From Lojkania enalia (Eukaryota > Ascomycota > Dothideomycetes > Pleosporales): 64,000 bases of DNA. The notes beneath the pieces were generated by a model, which worked only from the letters and a program-made list of their open reading frames with translations, was not told the origin of the DNA and did no database searches. Positions 33,329 to 43,806 of this stretch are shown piece by piece (the stretch's first letter is position 1; each line of letters begins with the position of its first letter). Location: assembly GCA_010094045.1 (NCBI GenBank), contig ML986596.1:153276-217275 (forward strand), given 5' to 3'. Position numbers and translations under genes: made by a program.

Positions 33329-35346
33329 ATGCATCCTAGTCACAAATTGTTGCTTTTTGAAGAAGGCGCTGAAGTTGAAGCTTTCACCACCCACTGGTTA
33401 CTGCAACTCCCTCATGCTGAACTATCATCACGAGGCCGCAACTATGAATCATATTCTGTGAAAGCAATCGTGGGAGATGAGCGTCCCAATTATCCTCATT
33501 TTAGGATATCGGAGGCCGAGCGTATATCAAATGTCTATAACCTCGTCAACGCCGTGACCAAACTAAACATGAGCTTTTTATCGAGTTAACTTCGAAGCTA
33601 GATTACTATGCTGCCTCGGGATGACTACACAATCCCTTCTTGAGATTTCGGCATCTAAATAAAATCTTTCTTCAATTATTCATGGTGTTATTGTCCGCCC
33701 CTTTCATTTGTGTCCCATGCTTATATTGACGTTACCTAGGTATTCACGATCGCAATCACCTTGTGTACGGCCTTTTTCACTCCAATCCTAAGTCCCATGA
33801 CAACGACAAAATCGGCCCAAACTGTTTAAAGAATCAGTACCTCACCAACCTGTTCCTGAAATTGTGCAATAATCGCGACACCATGGCATCGTACGGGATA
33901 GTTTTGAATCTGCTGGATGAGCGATATTTGGGCCTTCAAGATGTAATTGGTAACACTGAACCGCTTCCAACTCTCGTACCATACTCAGAGTTCGCGCAAA
34001 ATGTTCTGGTGTACACGATGAATAACCCGCACGAGACTATCCTTGGTCAACTTCAGACATTCACCGATCGAATCGCGAGACACACTAGAAAAGAGTTATG
34101 GACGTGGCTCGTACAATGGGAAGTTGAAGCACCGCCAGCACAGCAGAACGGAGCTCCGGCTTCCAAGAAACCCCGAACTAGTGAAGCGCACACAGGATCT
34201 TCATTCTTCTCCCAGGTTCCTCAGGTGCCTACCAAGTTCGTGCAACGCCCGAAGGCTCCCTCCATAACTGTCACACGCCGGATTCTTGACCCCGAGCTTG
34301 TCAAAGAGGAGGAAATTCTCCGCATCCTAATCGATATCGTCCAGGTCCCTGATGCTATCGTACCAAACTTTATCGAATTTCTCTATCAGTGGCTTGACTA
34401 CTTCGAAAGTGATGGCTATGCGCTGAAATGTGCTTTGCGCAACGAAATTCCCAGTTTATGGGACTTTGAGCTCCATCCACTTGAGCTACCTTGGGTTCGG
34501 AAGAAGGTGGATAGGGAAGAATCCAAGAAGCCAAATGTCAAGGAAATGGAAGAACAAATTGAGCAGAGTGAACGTATGCAATACCGCGAAAAACGCTACG
34601 GTCTCCAACCTCCCAAATTTTCCATGAAAACTACTCCGCTCCTCAACATTCCAAAGAATCTGCGCAAGCGCAATATTTACTACGCCGCTTGCTTCAAGTC
34701 TCGTCAACGTGCTATCAGTCTCCTCCTCGAGGCAGGCATTTCCATGCGACAGATCAACAATTACGTGAAGATGCAGGAGAAGCATCCTAGAGAAACCATC
34801 GAGGAGGGCAACAATCGGGGCCTCGACAACTATCATAAGAACAAACCGTACGCAAATGAGCAGTGGATGGTTAATAAGCGAAAATTGACGGTGAAGAGGA
34901 AGCATATGGAGACGCTTATTAGTAGGGAATTGGCTATCGAAGCGCGATTTGCGGAAAGGGCTGCGGCTTCTGAAATGTCAGATGCAGGAGGAAGTGGAAG
35001 GCTTGTAGTCCCTCCTCCGCTTATACCAGCTACTCCAACATCGGCCAGAGGACTGTCTACACCTATGCCCGCTTTTCGAGGCGCTCCAGCACTGCTTGCT
35101 CGTCAGAGTTCTGGAAAAGTTTTACCCTCCGTCCCGGCTTGCCTGGTACGACATTTGAAGTCGAAGGAATTCGCAAATGCTCGTCCTTCCCTTCCAGGAC
35201 CATTGCCCATGGACTCTTGGGCACAACTTGCCAGCCGAATGGTAGACTGGGATGACGATGGGGATGACGATGGGGATGACGATGGGGATGACGATGGGGA
35301 TGACGATGGGGATGACGATGGGGATGACGATGGGGATGACGATGAC

Positions 35347-35392
<46 letters not shown>

Positions 35393-36492
35393 ATATAGAA
35401 GATGAATATGGTTCTGAGGAGGAAGGAAATGAAGGAGGAGATGAAGAGTCCAACATCTATGGAATCGATGAAAATGAAGGGATACAGCCTCCTGTTGGGA
35501 GTTCAAGTGTCTCGACTTCTAACGATATGATCGCCCATATTCAGTCTATGAGCCCAGCTCTGGCACAAGATGTTGCATCACATTTCAAATCAGAGGGACG
35601 GTCAGGCACTAGTAATCCTTCGCCGCAGCATCCGACCTTCCCTATTCATTTGACCGAAAGTCCATCGGTTCCAGGCTCCGCGGGACTTGATTCAAACACC
35701 ATGCCCATTACCATTTCCGCATCTCAGAACCAGCAACCAGGCATTACTAGCATCCTAAACCCAGGGACTGCGCATGTACTTCATCCCACAGCAAACCCAC
35801 CGTCGCTCCTAGCGTCGACTACAATTCACCCCTCCTTCTCCCCACCACGAACGGGTATTCAACGTGACCCTCCCCCGCCCATCGAGACATCTCCGCTTCC
35901 TCAACTCGTAAAGCTCATCTCGCTTGCCTCTCCTATCTCAACGACGCCTCAGGGTCTTCCTATTCTGATATATTTCCCAAAGGCCGTACAATATCCTACC
36001 GGCACAACGGATGCTGTCTTACTAGGCTACATGCACTCTCGAAGCTCCGATATCCAAATTTCGAAAGCGATCTTTCTAAAGCTTGATCTCTGGAATTTAC
36101 TTCTTGGGGAAGTTCGTAGAGGAGCTTGGACTATTCTCGAGTCTTATCCCTTCGCTGCTTTGCCGCGCTCCACGTCATCACGGACGCCACACCACGCTGC
36201 TTACACGAAGCTTGCACAAGCCTATTCTTTCATTACATCCTGTGAAGATAGAGAAGCGGAGTTGACTAAGAGGTGGAAGGTTTCACCAGGTCCTATGATG
36301 GAAGAGGAGAGAGGTAGTGTGTGGGAGGGGTATGGGGTGAAAACTGATGGCGGAGTTGTGATGACTGGTAACGAGAGGACGGGTGCAGTTAGTAAATCTG
36401 GCATGGGGAGGCTTATGGAGGAAGAGGATGATGATATGTGGAGGAAGAAGGCTGAGATAGATGAGTTGATGGATGAGAGTTATGAGGAGTGA
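33329..36492 (+). CDS. Large unidentified protein with Asp/Gly repeat
   Basis: I do not recognise this family. The long exon is open from 33730 to the stop at 36492. A plausible acceptor CCTAG ends at 33739, and phase matches an upstream open segment (33329-33584) across a 155-nt intron, although the donor GTTAAC is weak. The first ATG inside the long exon is at 33883, an alternative start that would drop a conserved-looking stretch (HDRNHLVYGLFHSN, NQYLTNLFLKLCNNRD). The N-terminal ~400 residues look folded and helical, with LLNIPKNLRKRNIYYAACFK and LLLEAGISMRQINNYVKMQE. Then come a Pro/Ser-rich linker, seven DDDG units plus an 18-Asp run, a Pro-rich linker, and a C-terminal ~200-residue globular part (ILIYFPKAVQYPTGTTDAVL). 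Neighbours give no functional hint. Confidence 0.65.
35251..35388 (+). repeat. Coding 12-bp minisatellite and GAT repeat
   Basis: Seven perfect copies of gatgacgatggg (35251-35334) encode DDDG, followed by GAT/GAC codons encoding a poly-Asp run. The perfect DNA identity, including synonymous sites, points to recent expansion by slippage or unequal exchange. Confidence 0.9.
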
Positions 36493-36761
36493 AGGGTTCA
36501 TATGGTGAGAATTGGTATGGGTGATTAAAGCTAATAATTACTAGGATGGGAAAGCCTGATAGATGTGTTTCTTGAAAGACTCTTGGTAGTTGAGAGTGGG
36601 GTATATAGTAATCCGTCGGGTTCGCCGTAAAATCCCAAATGAAAATCCATGGTCGGGCTTGACTGACTTGATAAAATTACATCCATCTATCTGATGTCAT
36701 CAAACAGTATAGTGCTTCGCAACTTACCGCTTGCTATTTACCTCCCCCTATTCTTCTATCT

Positions 36762-37784
36762 CTACTTCAATGGTGGAGTGTCTGCATATAAATAGCCCGC
36801 AAACATTTCAGGGTACCTCCCACCGCTAACCTCCGCAGCCTCACAAGCCTTTCTAATCTTCTGCTCCTCTTCCTTGCTCAACTCCACTAGTAAGCTGCCT
36901 AAATTCTCCTTCAATCGTTCAACCTTCGTCGTACCAGGGATAGGGAAGATATCCTCTCCTTGAGCTAACAACCAAGCCAATACCAACTGTCCCGTCGCAA
37001 CACCCTTTTCCTTTGCCATTGAACTCAACTCTTCTACGAGTTTCATATTTTTGGGGAAATTCTCCTTCGAAAACCGGGGCGCGAACTTCCTGAAATCGCC
37101 TTCTCCGAAATCGTCCGGTGACTGAAGCGTGCCCGTTAACATGCCGCGGCCAAGCGGACTGTATGCGACGACGGCGACGCCCAGTTCGCGGCATGTACGT
37201 AGGAGGTCGATTTGCTTTGACTCGATCTCCAATGCGAAGGGGCTATACTCAACCTGTACCACGGAAATCGGGTGAACGGCATGGGCCCGGCGGAGCGTAT
37301 CGGCGCTGCATTCCGAAAGCCCTAGGTACTTGAATTTACCATCCTTCTTCAACTCAGCCATAGCCTGCACAGTTTTCTCGATGGGAGTTTTTTTGTCTAC
37401 GCGATGGCAATAATACAAATCTACGTTTGGCAAGCCAAGTCTCTTCAAGCTCGCTTCACATGCCTTCTTTGCCCACTCAGGCGAACTGTCAACGCCCCTA
37501 GAACCGTCCTCCAGTACCTTGTTGGCAAATTTGGTGGCAAGGAAGATGTGTGAGCGTTTATCTGGGTTTGCTTTGAACCACTTTCTGAGAAGGTCCTCAC
37601 TGTCGCCGTACATATCTGCGGAATCCCAGAAACGGGCACCGAGCTCATAGGCTTGGTCGAGGAGGGCAAGGCGCTCTTCATCTGGCTTAGTAGCTCCGTA
37701 GAAGGCAGAAAGACCCATAAGGCCGAAACCTAGCCGGGGAACTTGCGGGCCGTTCTTGCCCAGAGGTGCGGTGGGGAGAGACAT
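36762..37784 (-). CDS. Aldo/keto reductase (NADPH-dependent)
   Basis: Predicted 340-aa intronless oxidoreductase of the aldo/keto reductase superfamily, in the YakC/pyridoxal-reductase-like branch (AKR13-type). Visible landmarks: LGFGLMGLSAFYG near the start, DSADMYGDSEDLL (catalytic Asp and Tyr), LATKFAN (catalytic Lys), YYCHRVD (catalytic His), GLSECSADTL, VQVEYSPFALEIE, YSPLGRGMLTG and the cofactor-binding IPGTTKVERLKENLG. The length fits the family. It lies tail-to-tail with the unknown acidic protein gene and head-to-head with the PPCDC gene. Substrate cannot be inferred. Confidence 0.93.
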   Translation of the reverse strand: MSLPTAPLGKNGPQVPRLGFGLMGLSAFYGATKPDEERLALLDQAYELGARFWDSADMYGDSEDLLRKWFKANPDKRSHIFLATKFANKVLEDGSRGVDSSPEWAKKACEASLKRLGLPNVDLYYCHRVDKKTPIEKTVQAMAELKKDGKFKYLGLSECSADTLRRAHAVHPISVVQVEYSPFALEIESKQIDLLRTCRELGVAVVAYSPLGRGMLTGTLQSPDDFGEGDFRKFAPRFSKENFPKNMKLVEELSSMAKEKGVATGQLVLAWLLAQGEDIFPIPGTTKVERLKENLGSLLVELSKEEEQKIRKACEAAEVSGGRYPEMFAGYLYADTPPLK

Positions 37785-38701
37785 TTCAGGCTGGTTCTGG
37801 GGTGGACAGGAGAAAAGCGGCCTGACACAAAATATATCGCAGATGAGTGCTTTTCAGAGTGCGGTGAAGTTGAAGTGGTTGAAAGCACAACCGAAGGAAT
37901 GACGACGATTTTATATGCTTTTCTCTACTACAAGGCCCCTCCTAACTTGATTTCTATGTTATTATGATCTAAAGTCGTCACGGACCCAGTCGGGGTTTCA
38001 TTAAGCCTAGCTCCGAGGGGTACACTAGGGCTTATATCGGGTTTAAGGCTGTAACTCCTCATCAAGAACTTTTTTCAAGCGTGATTGGTTCCGTACTTGA
38101 GTAACACTTAGTTCAGGAAGTATTCTTTCATGAGTTCTCGTAATATTAGGTCTCGCCATGCGACGTTTCTCGTGGATTAGTTGACAAAAAGCTTCTGATT
38201 TCAAAAGCACTTGATTCTGTAGCAACAAAACTTCAGGTGCGCCGTCTCGAACGCCTAAGTCAGATGCATGCGCTTGGTGGGCTGGATTTACTTGAGAATT
38301 AACTCGGTTGTATAATGCTGTCAAGTGGAAAAGTATGAGAAACAGAGCTATTCACACTGTTGCGCGCTGACAAAAATCTCCTCGGCCTCACATCGGGCCG
38401 TAGAAATCCGGTTCGTAAAGCCCAATCACGTGATCGTTCCTCGAATTTTTGTCCGCCTACGGGCTATTTGCCGGCTTCACTACTTCAAAGTTGATCACTC
38501 ATCATTATAACAATCCATTCCCGGTTTCCAACATAGAAAATTAGATGATTATTAGGTACATCTACGAAGCTGTGAGTAGCGCTTTAGGAAGCGCCGACTC
38601 ACGCGCTATAGACACCGGCCCCAGTTTTACAATTCGGCATTAGGCGGCTCAACTAATCGCTATGTGGAGCATCGCACTGACACTCTACAGCCGCAGCAAC
38701 C
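37785..38701. promoter_or_regulatory. Divergent intergenic region (AKR / PPCDC)
   Basis: This 917-bp spacer carries the promoters of the aldo/keto reductase (leftward) and PPCDC (rightward). The short frames in it are unremarkable. No binding site can be named with confidence. Confidence 0.4.
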
Positions 38702-39496
38702 ATGTCTTCGTTGCCGGAGATCAAGGATCTTAAGCCTCTGAACCTCAAACCTGTAAAACAGGACGATCCGTTCGCCTTGCCACTCCACGATAACAAAATA
38801 CATTTCCTCCTTTGTGCCACGGGCTCCGTCGCGACCATCAAAATACCTAATATAATAAATGCTCTCGCCCAATATTCAAATATCTCCATTCGCCTCATCT
38901 TCACCTCCTCAGCAACAAACTTCCTAGCCGGCCAGAGCGTCGAGCAGCCCTCATTGCAAGACATAGAGTCGCTGCCGAATGTAGACGGCATATACTTTGA
39001 CGAGGACGAGTGGAGAGACCCTTGGGTCCGTGGCAACAAGATCCTACACATAGAGCTCAGGAGATGGGCGGATATAATGGTCGTTGCGCCGCTGAGCGCA
39101 GATACTTTGGCGAAGATCACACAAGGCTGGTCCGATAATCTCTTGCTCTCAGTCATCCGCGCCTGGGATACAACGGGGGAGCTCGACCCAGTGCGAGACC
39201 TTCCTGGTCTGGATCGCCCGCGGGAAAAAGGTGGAGAGGGGGTCAGAAGGAAGAAGAGCATACTTGTGGCGCCGTCGATGAACACCGCCATGTGGAAACA
39301 ACCTATCACGACGCAGCAAGTGAAGATACTGGATGAAGATTGGGGAGTCAAGAATGGAGGGTGGTTTGAAGTGCTACAGCCAATGGAAAAGGAGCTAGCA
39401 TGTGGGGATGTTGGAGGCGGGGCTATGAAGGATTGGAGGGAGATTGTTAAAGTTATTGAGGATAGGCTAGGGTTGGGTATATCTGGGGAAGCATAG
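38702..39496 (+). CDS. HAL3: Phosphopantothenoylcysteine decarboxylase / Hal3 flavoprotein
   Basis: Predicted 264-aa intronless FMN-binding HFCD-family protein. PPCDC decarboxylates 4'-phosphopantothenoylcysteine in coenzyme A synthesis; yeast Hal3/Vhs3 relatives also inhibit the phosphatase Ppz1. Landmarks: CATGSVATIK (FMN phosphate loop), KILHIELRRWADIMVVAPLS (catalytic His), NTAMW within APSMNTAMW, and ELACGDVGGGAM (catalytic Cys). All catalytic elements are present in one chain, so it should be enzymatically competent, unlike the split yeast heterotrimer. It lacks the long N-terminal extension and acidic tail of yeast Hal3, so a purely metabolic role is more likely. Start: first ATG. Confidence 0.92.
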   Translation: MSSLPEIKDLKPLNLKPVKQDDPFALPLHDNKIHFLLCATGSVATIKIPNIINALAQYSNISIRLIFTSSATNFLAGQSVEQPSLQDIESLPNVDGIYFDEDEWRDPWVRGNKILHIELRRWADIMVVAPLSADTLAKITQGWSDNLLLSVIRAWDTTGELDPVRDLPGLDRPREKGGEGVRRKKSILVAPSMNTAMWKQPITTQQVKILDEDWGVKNGGWFEVLQPMEKELACGDVGGGAMKDWREIVKVIEDRLGLGISGEA

Positions 39497-40912
39497 TATA
39501 ATCCGTGGGGCCGGATCTGTGACACTATAACTCTGTATAGACTATCACTATTCCTTAGTCCTCTTAGGCACTCTATTTTCCGTTCTCGATGAGTAGAATT
39601 CGCTTCTCTCGCCCCTCCATGTCAGAGTTAAAGTCTGTTCGAATTCGAATTTCACTATAGGAAGGTTAGAGGCTTGAAAGTATATCTGCAGGTATGCCAC
39701 CTCAACATCAAAGCCAATAGTGGCTGACCGTGACTAAGTCTGGCCGAGACCAAGCTTGACACATATGAAGTATATAAGCGGATTATGAATTCGCCTACAG
39801 TGTCGCCGCGATCCCTCTTCCCACCTACTACTACAATATTCCCATGAATGAATTGCTTTCAAACACTTCTGTCTCAAATACTGTTAGTGCTACTACCATT
39901 CGGCAATCGATATAGTATATTGACGGATATGGAAATCGTCTCATGCACATCACCTCCCCGGCGACCAACAAAAAACTGGAGTATGCAGAAAACTACACAA
40001 CATTACTATGCGAAAGACGAGTAAATAAGCATAATCGCCTCTTTGTCCATACATGCGTGTCCGCAGTGCCTTTTTCAAGCATTCATCTCGTCAAGTACCC
40101 CCGGCGTGAAATGGTGTACACCTTTTGTTCGAAAGTTTTGTTGTGTAGACGAGTCACGATTGTGAATATGAATGTAAAAGCAGCGAGAAGAGGCGCAAAA
40201 CCATGAATCCGCAGTGGTATGACGGCGAGAGAGCGTATACTGCACTGTACGTGGAGTTCAGAGGCGTATGGGTAGGCCGGCCACGGTAGCGTATAGTCTC
40301 GGGGCTTCAAAAACTCCTAGTCGACCCAATGTAGGCGACTAGGGATTAATAAATATAGTCGGTGATGTGGTAGGCCCAAGGGCAGATCGCGGGGATAAGC
40401 GTCACTCACCCCTTGCTCTATGTCGATAGTCATTAGGCGGTCGAGAAATATGCCGTGAATCATAACCCTATAGAAGAGCTCACTCGGTTTTCGTGAAGGT
40501 TGGGAAAGTCAATATGTATAAATCAATGATCTCTGCGGAATGAGTATCCGACCAAGGCGCCATGATGCTGATGAACACTCGAGGATTATCGAGACGGACT
40601 TAAAGTCTGCACATCACCATGAGTATACAATGAGCTAAATTAATGCTATACTGTAGCTTGAGGCGGTAGTTACTAGTAGTATTTTGGAATTAAGAGTGAT
40701 CGCTTGATCACGAGCTCACTACCATTCAGCACTGCAGCTTCCAGAGTTACGACGACTACACAAATCCAAATGTAGGCAAACAATAAGGTTTAGATACTCT
40801 TAAGCTACTCTTCAGCTACCTTTAACAAAGTAGACCAAAGGTTCAATGGTGCTACTGATCTTACTGTCACAACTTCAATCCCGTTTATTATTGCTGTGAT
40901 TACATAGCCACA
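39497..40912. other. Intergenic, no gene seen
   Basis: AT-rich spacer between PPCDC and the Aurora pseudogene. It contains an 8-bp inverted repeat CCTAGTCG/CGACTAGG (40316-40343). The short frames carry no domain signal. Confidence 0.45.
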
Positions 40913-42090
40913 ATGGCACCCCAAAATCCAGCAACAAAGGGAAAAGACCACCAGACTATCTTCAAAAGTATTCAAACAACGGTAAGTAGTTCAAGGGCTG
41001 GATATCCTTGATTTATAGTCTCAACTGTAGGCCATAGATTGCCAGCGCGAGGAAGAAATTAAGCAACTTAGGTCAAACTCGCGTGGAGAAACCAGATGCA
41101 AGTACAAGGGCTCTCCGACGTAGAGTCTTCAAATAACCAATTGAAAATCTAGCTGCCGTTTGAATTCGCCAGTCAAATTCCGGAAATGCAAATTTACGAA
41201 GCGCTACTCTTCCGACACAAAAATCTCACAGTCGATGGCTTTGAAGTCGGTTCACAAGTTGGCCGTGGCAAGTTTGGTCGCATCTAGCTCGCGCGGCACA
41301 TCCCCTCGAGATTCATATGCGCTTTGAAGATCATACCGAAGTCCTAGATCGCTACAGCCGATGAAAAAAAGCTCATCTGCCGCGAATTTGAATTCTACCA
41401 GAATCTCGCGCACCCTTCCATCTGTAGTTCAACGGCTGGTTCCATGACAAGAAGGGAATATTCTTGGTCCTTGAAAACGCATGCAGGGGGAATCGATTTA
41501 ATTTGCTAGAGAGGCGAGGGCACGGGAGATTTAGTGAGGATGCTGCTGCGAGGTATGTCGCGTAGATGGCCAGCGCGCTGAGGTATATGCATAGGAAGAA
41601 TATCATGCATCGGGGTCTCAAGCCCGATAATATCCTGCAAGGTCTTCGTGATGAGGTCAAAGTTGTAGACTTTGGGTACTCTGTGTATAGCGTGTTGGGC
41701 TTCATGTCGACTATTTGCGGTACCTTGGACTACTTGAGCCCTGAGGCGGCTATTATGATGCGAAATCGGGGGAAGAGCGTTGAGTTCTCTACCAATGGGG
41801 TTGATTAGTGGTATCTAGGAGTTTTGGCGATTGAGTGACAGGAAGACCGCCGTTTGAAATGACGGATGCGAAGGCGGCAGAGAAGAAAATCGCAGACTTT
41901 AAAGGTGGTTTGAGAGTACCTGATTTTGTGTCGAAAGAGCAGAAGGAGTTGATATTATAAGTGAGTTTTCAAGTTTATGCTATGAGAGTATGCTCGCATG
42001 AGACTATAGCTATTGGTATTGGATGCAGAAGAGAGGATGAATTTGGACGAGGTCTTAACCCATCCCTGGACTATTGAACATTGCAAATAG
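40913..42090 (+). pseudogene. Decayed Aurora (Ipl1-type) kinase gene
   Basis: Fragments in order read as an Aurora kinase: N-terminal exon (40913-40981), intron 1 with GTAAGT...TGTAG, then LTVDGFEVGSQVGRGKFGRI, CALKIIPKS, FNGWFHDKKGIFLVLENA, MHRKNIMHRGLKPDNI, VVDFGYSVYS, CGTLDYLSPEA, GLRVPDFVSKEQ, and after a second intact-looking intron (41961-42009, GTGAGT...TATAG) LDAEERMNLDEVLTHPW. It is broken by stops at 41150-41152, 41285-41287, 41345-41347, 41563-41565 and 41806-41808, a TGA near 41834, a stop at the second splice junction, and frame changes near 41090 and 41425. The catalytic HRD Asp is Gly. Retained introns show it is a DNA-level copy, not a retrocopy. Several of the stops could derive from CAG by C-to-T change. 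Confidence 0.88.
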
Positions 42091-43806
42091 AAGGCATAAG
42101 CTCACGAGTCAAGCCGTCAGAAAATTTTCGAATTAGCGATGTTCGGGGCGTTGGGCGCGTAAGTTCATGCACGCGCTTCTAATTTCCGCAGCTTCTGAGG
42201 CTTGCGACGGTAGGGCTGCATTTGGAAAATGGGGCGAAATTTTAAAGTAAATACGGTCATACGTTTCTGATCACAATCCTTTACGGTTTATAGCTATTCT
42301 ATGCGTTGATATTTTCGAATACCTTCCGATAGTGGCGCCGTGTTTGAATTAATATCCTCGATGCACATCTTTAGAGTCTTTACATCTGAGCGATCCCAAG
42401 TTGCGTAGGGGGAACCAACGTGGTCTTCACGGCGAATTTCTCGAGCAAGATTATCGCACGAGACGGTCCTTGCCCGAAACGGATAATTAAACATACAACA
42501 TTGTATCGACGACTCCACTGCTATGAAAATATGAGTATGTTCCCAAAGCTCTCGGTTGTCAAAGGGTACGCGCCGGAGTGACCGGCATTCTTTCAAACTA
42601 GGGTCGAGCGACTAGGTCCGCCTTATGCAAATGAAAGCCTCAATTCTGGGGATCTCTTCAATATTCGAAACAATCACGTAAGAGAGAGCAATGAACATTT
42701 TGGGATAGCTGTCGCCATCACAACACGAAGATCAACACAGCATTCTCCTGTTCGTATTTCCCGGCATCGCTTGCAAAGGCGCGAAAGCAGTGATATCAAT
42801 GTCATGGTTGGACGGCAGACCATTTCAATCAATTACACAAAAAAGAAAAAAAAAGAAAACGTCTTGCAGGCTTTCGTCTCTACAATTCGCAGTAAATTTG
42901 AGAATTGCACAACAGAATTTTTAAAGACGGTAAGCTATGTGCACAACATATAGCTTGAGGCGCTCTCTTGCATGGGAGCCCAGCCAGGCTTGGCGTAGGC
43001 AACTACAAACCCCGGACCCGTCAGAAGTCAGATCGGACTTCATTCTTCCCTGGCCCTACGCTGTACACACGTTAATATTGGGCAATTGTATGTAACTTCC
43101 AACTAGCGGCTTTGTGACGAAGGGGTGCAGCGGTATGAGGCGCAAATGCACTTATCGAACGAGACAATCCCCACAAACGACGAATTGGATGTGCACAGCG
43201 AGCGAAGAGTGAACAAATATCTAACCGAAGGAGTTGATGAAGGATCGACGAAGACATCGCCCCATCTTGTTGCTCAGCGCCTGCACAGGCTATACCGTTC
43301 TAAGCGTAGAATCTGGTCCGCTGGCCAACCGGAGGGCAGCCCCCAACAGGCTGCTGTGCCTCCAAAGCCTTGAGCATGATCGCCCTTAACCCTGCCAAGC
43401 CGGGGCTGAGCTTCAGACTCTGTTGCTTGTAGGCTGTATAATTAAATCATCGATTTGATTGGCTATACCAACTAGACGAGTCTTGTTCGACTTCAGACAT
43501 GGATCCAGGGCGTTCAAAACAGCTTACGCTGTGCCATAACTCAGCTCGTCTCCGAAAGTGTTGAAGGAAGCATAGGGACGGATGTGCGCAGTCCTAAACC
43601 TCGCATATTAAAGACGGCCACTCCCACAATAGAAATGTCTAACATTGTTGGTCTAACGGTCTTCGCGACTGAACTGTTTGACATCGTCTTCAGGGGTCAT
43701 TTTTCTTGCTTTTCTTGATTCAATCCCTTCTCGTATTCAGCCTTCTTGGGCTGAAATATCTGTTTAATTTTCCACTCGCTTTCAGACGGTTAATAGAATC
43801 GCAAAC
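42091..43806. other. Intergenic, no gene seen
   Basis: This spacer lies between the Aurora pseudogene and the S41 peptidase gene. An A-rich block lies at 42837-42858. Short frames on both strands lack domains. The last ~100 bp, pyrimidine-rich, are the peptidase leader. Confidence 0.45.

Noticed and set aside
35063..35506. Minus-strand frames rich in His/Arg/Pro or Ser over the Asp/Gly repeat
   Set aside because: They are antisense readings of the GATGACGATGGG repeat inside the plus-strand coding exon.
38653..39525. 290-codon minus-strand frame
   Set aside because: It is antisense to the well-supported PPCDC gene.
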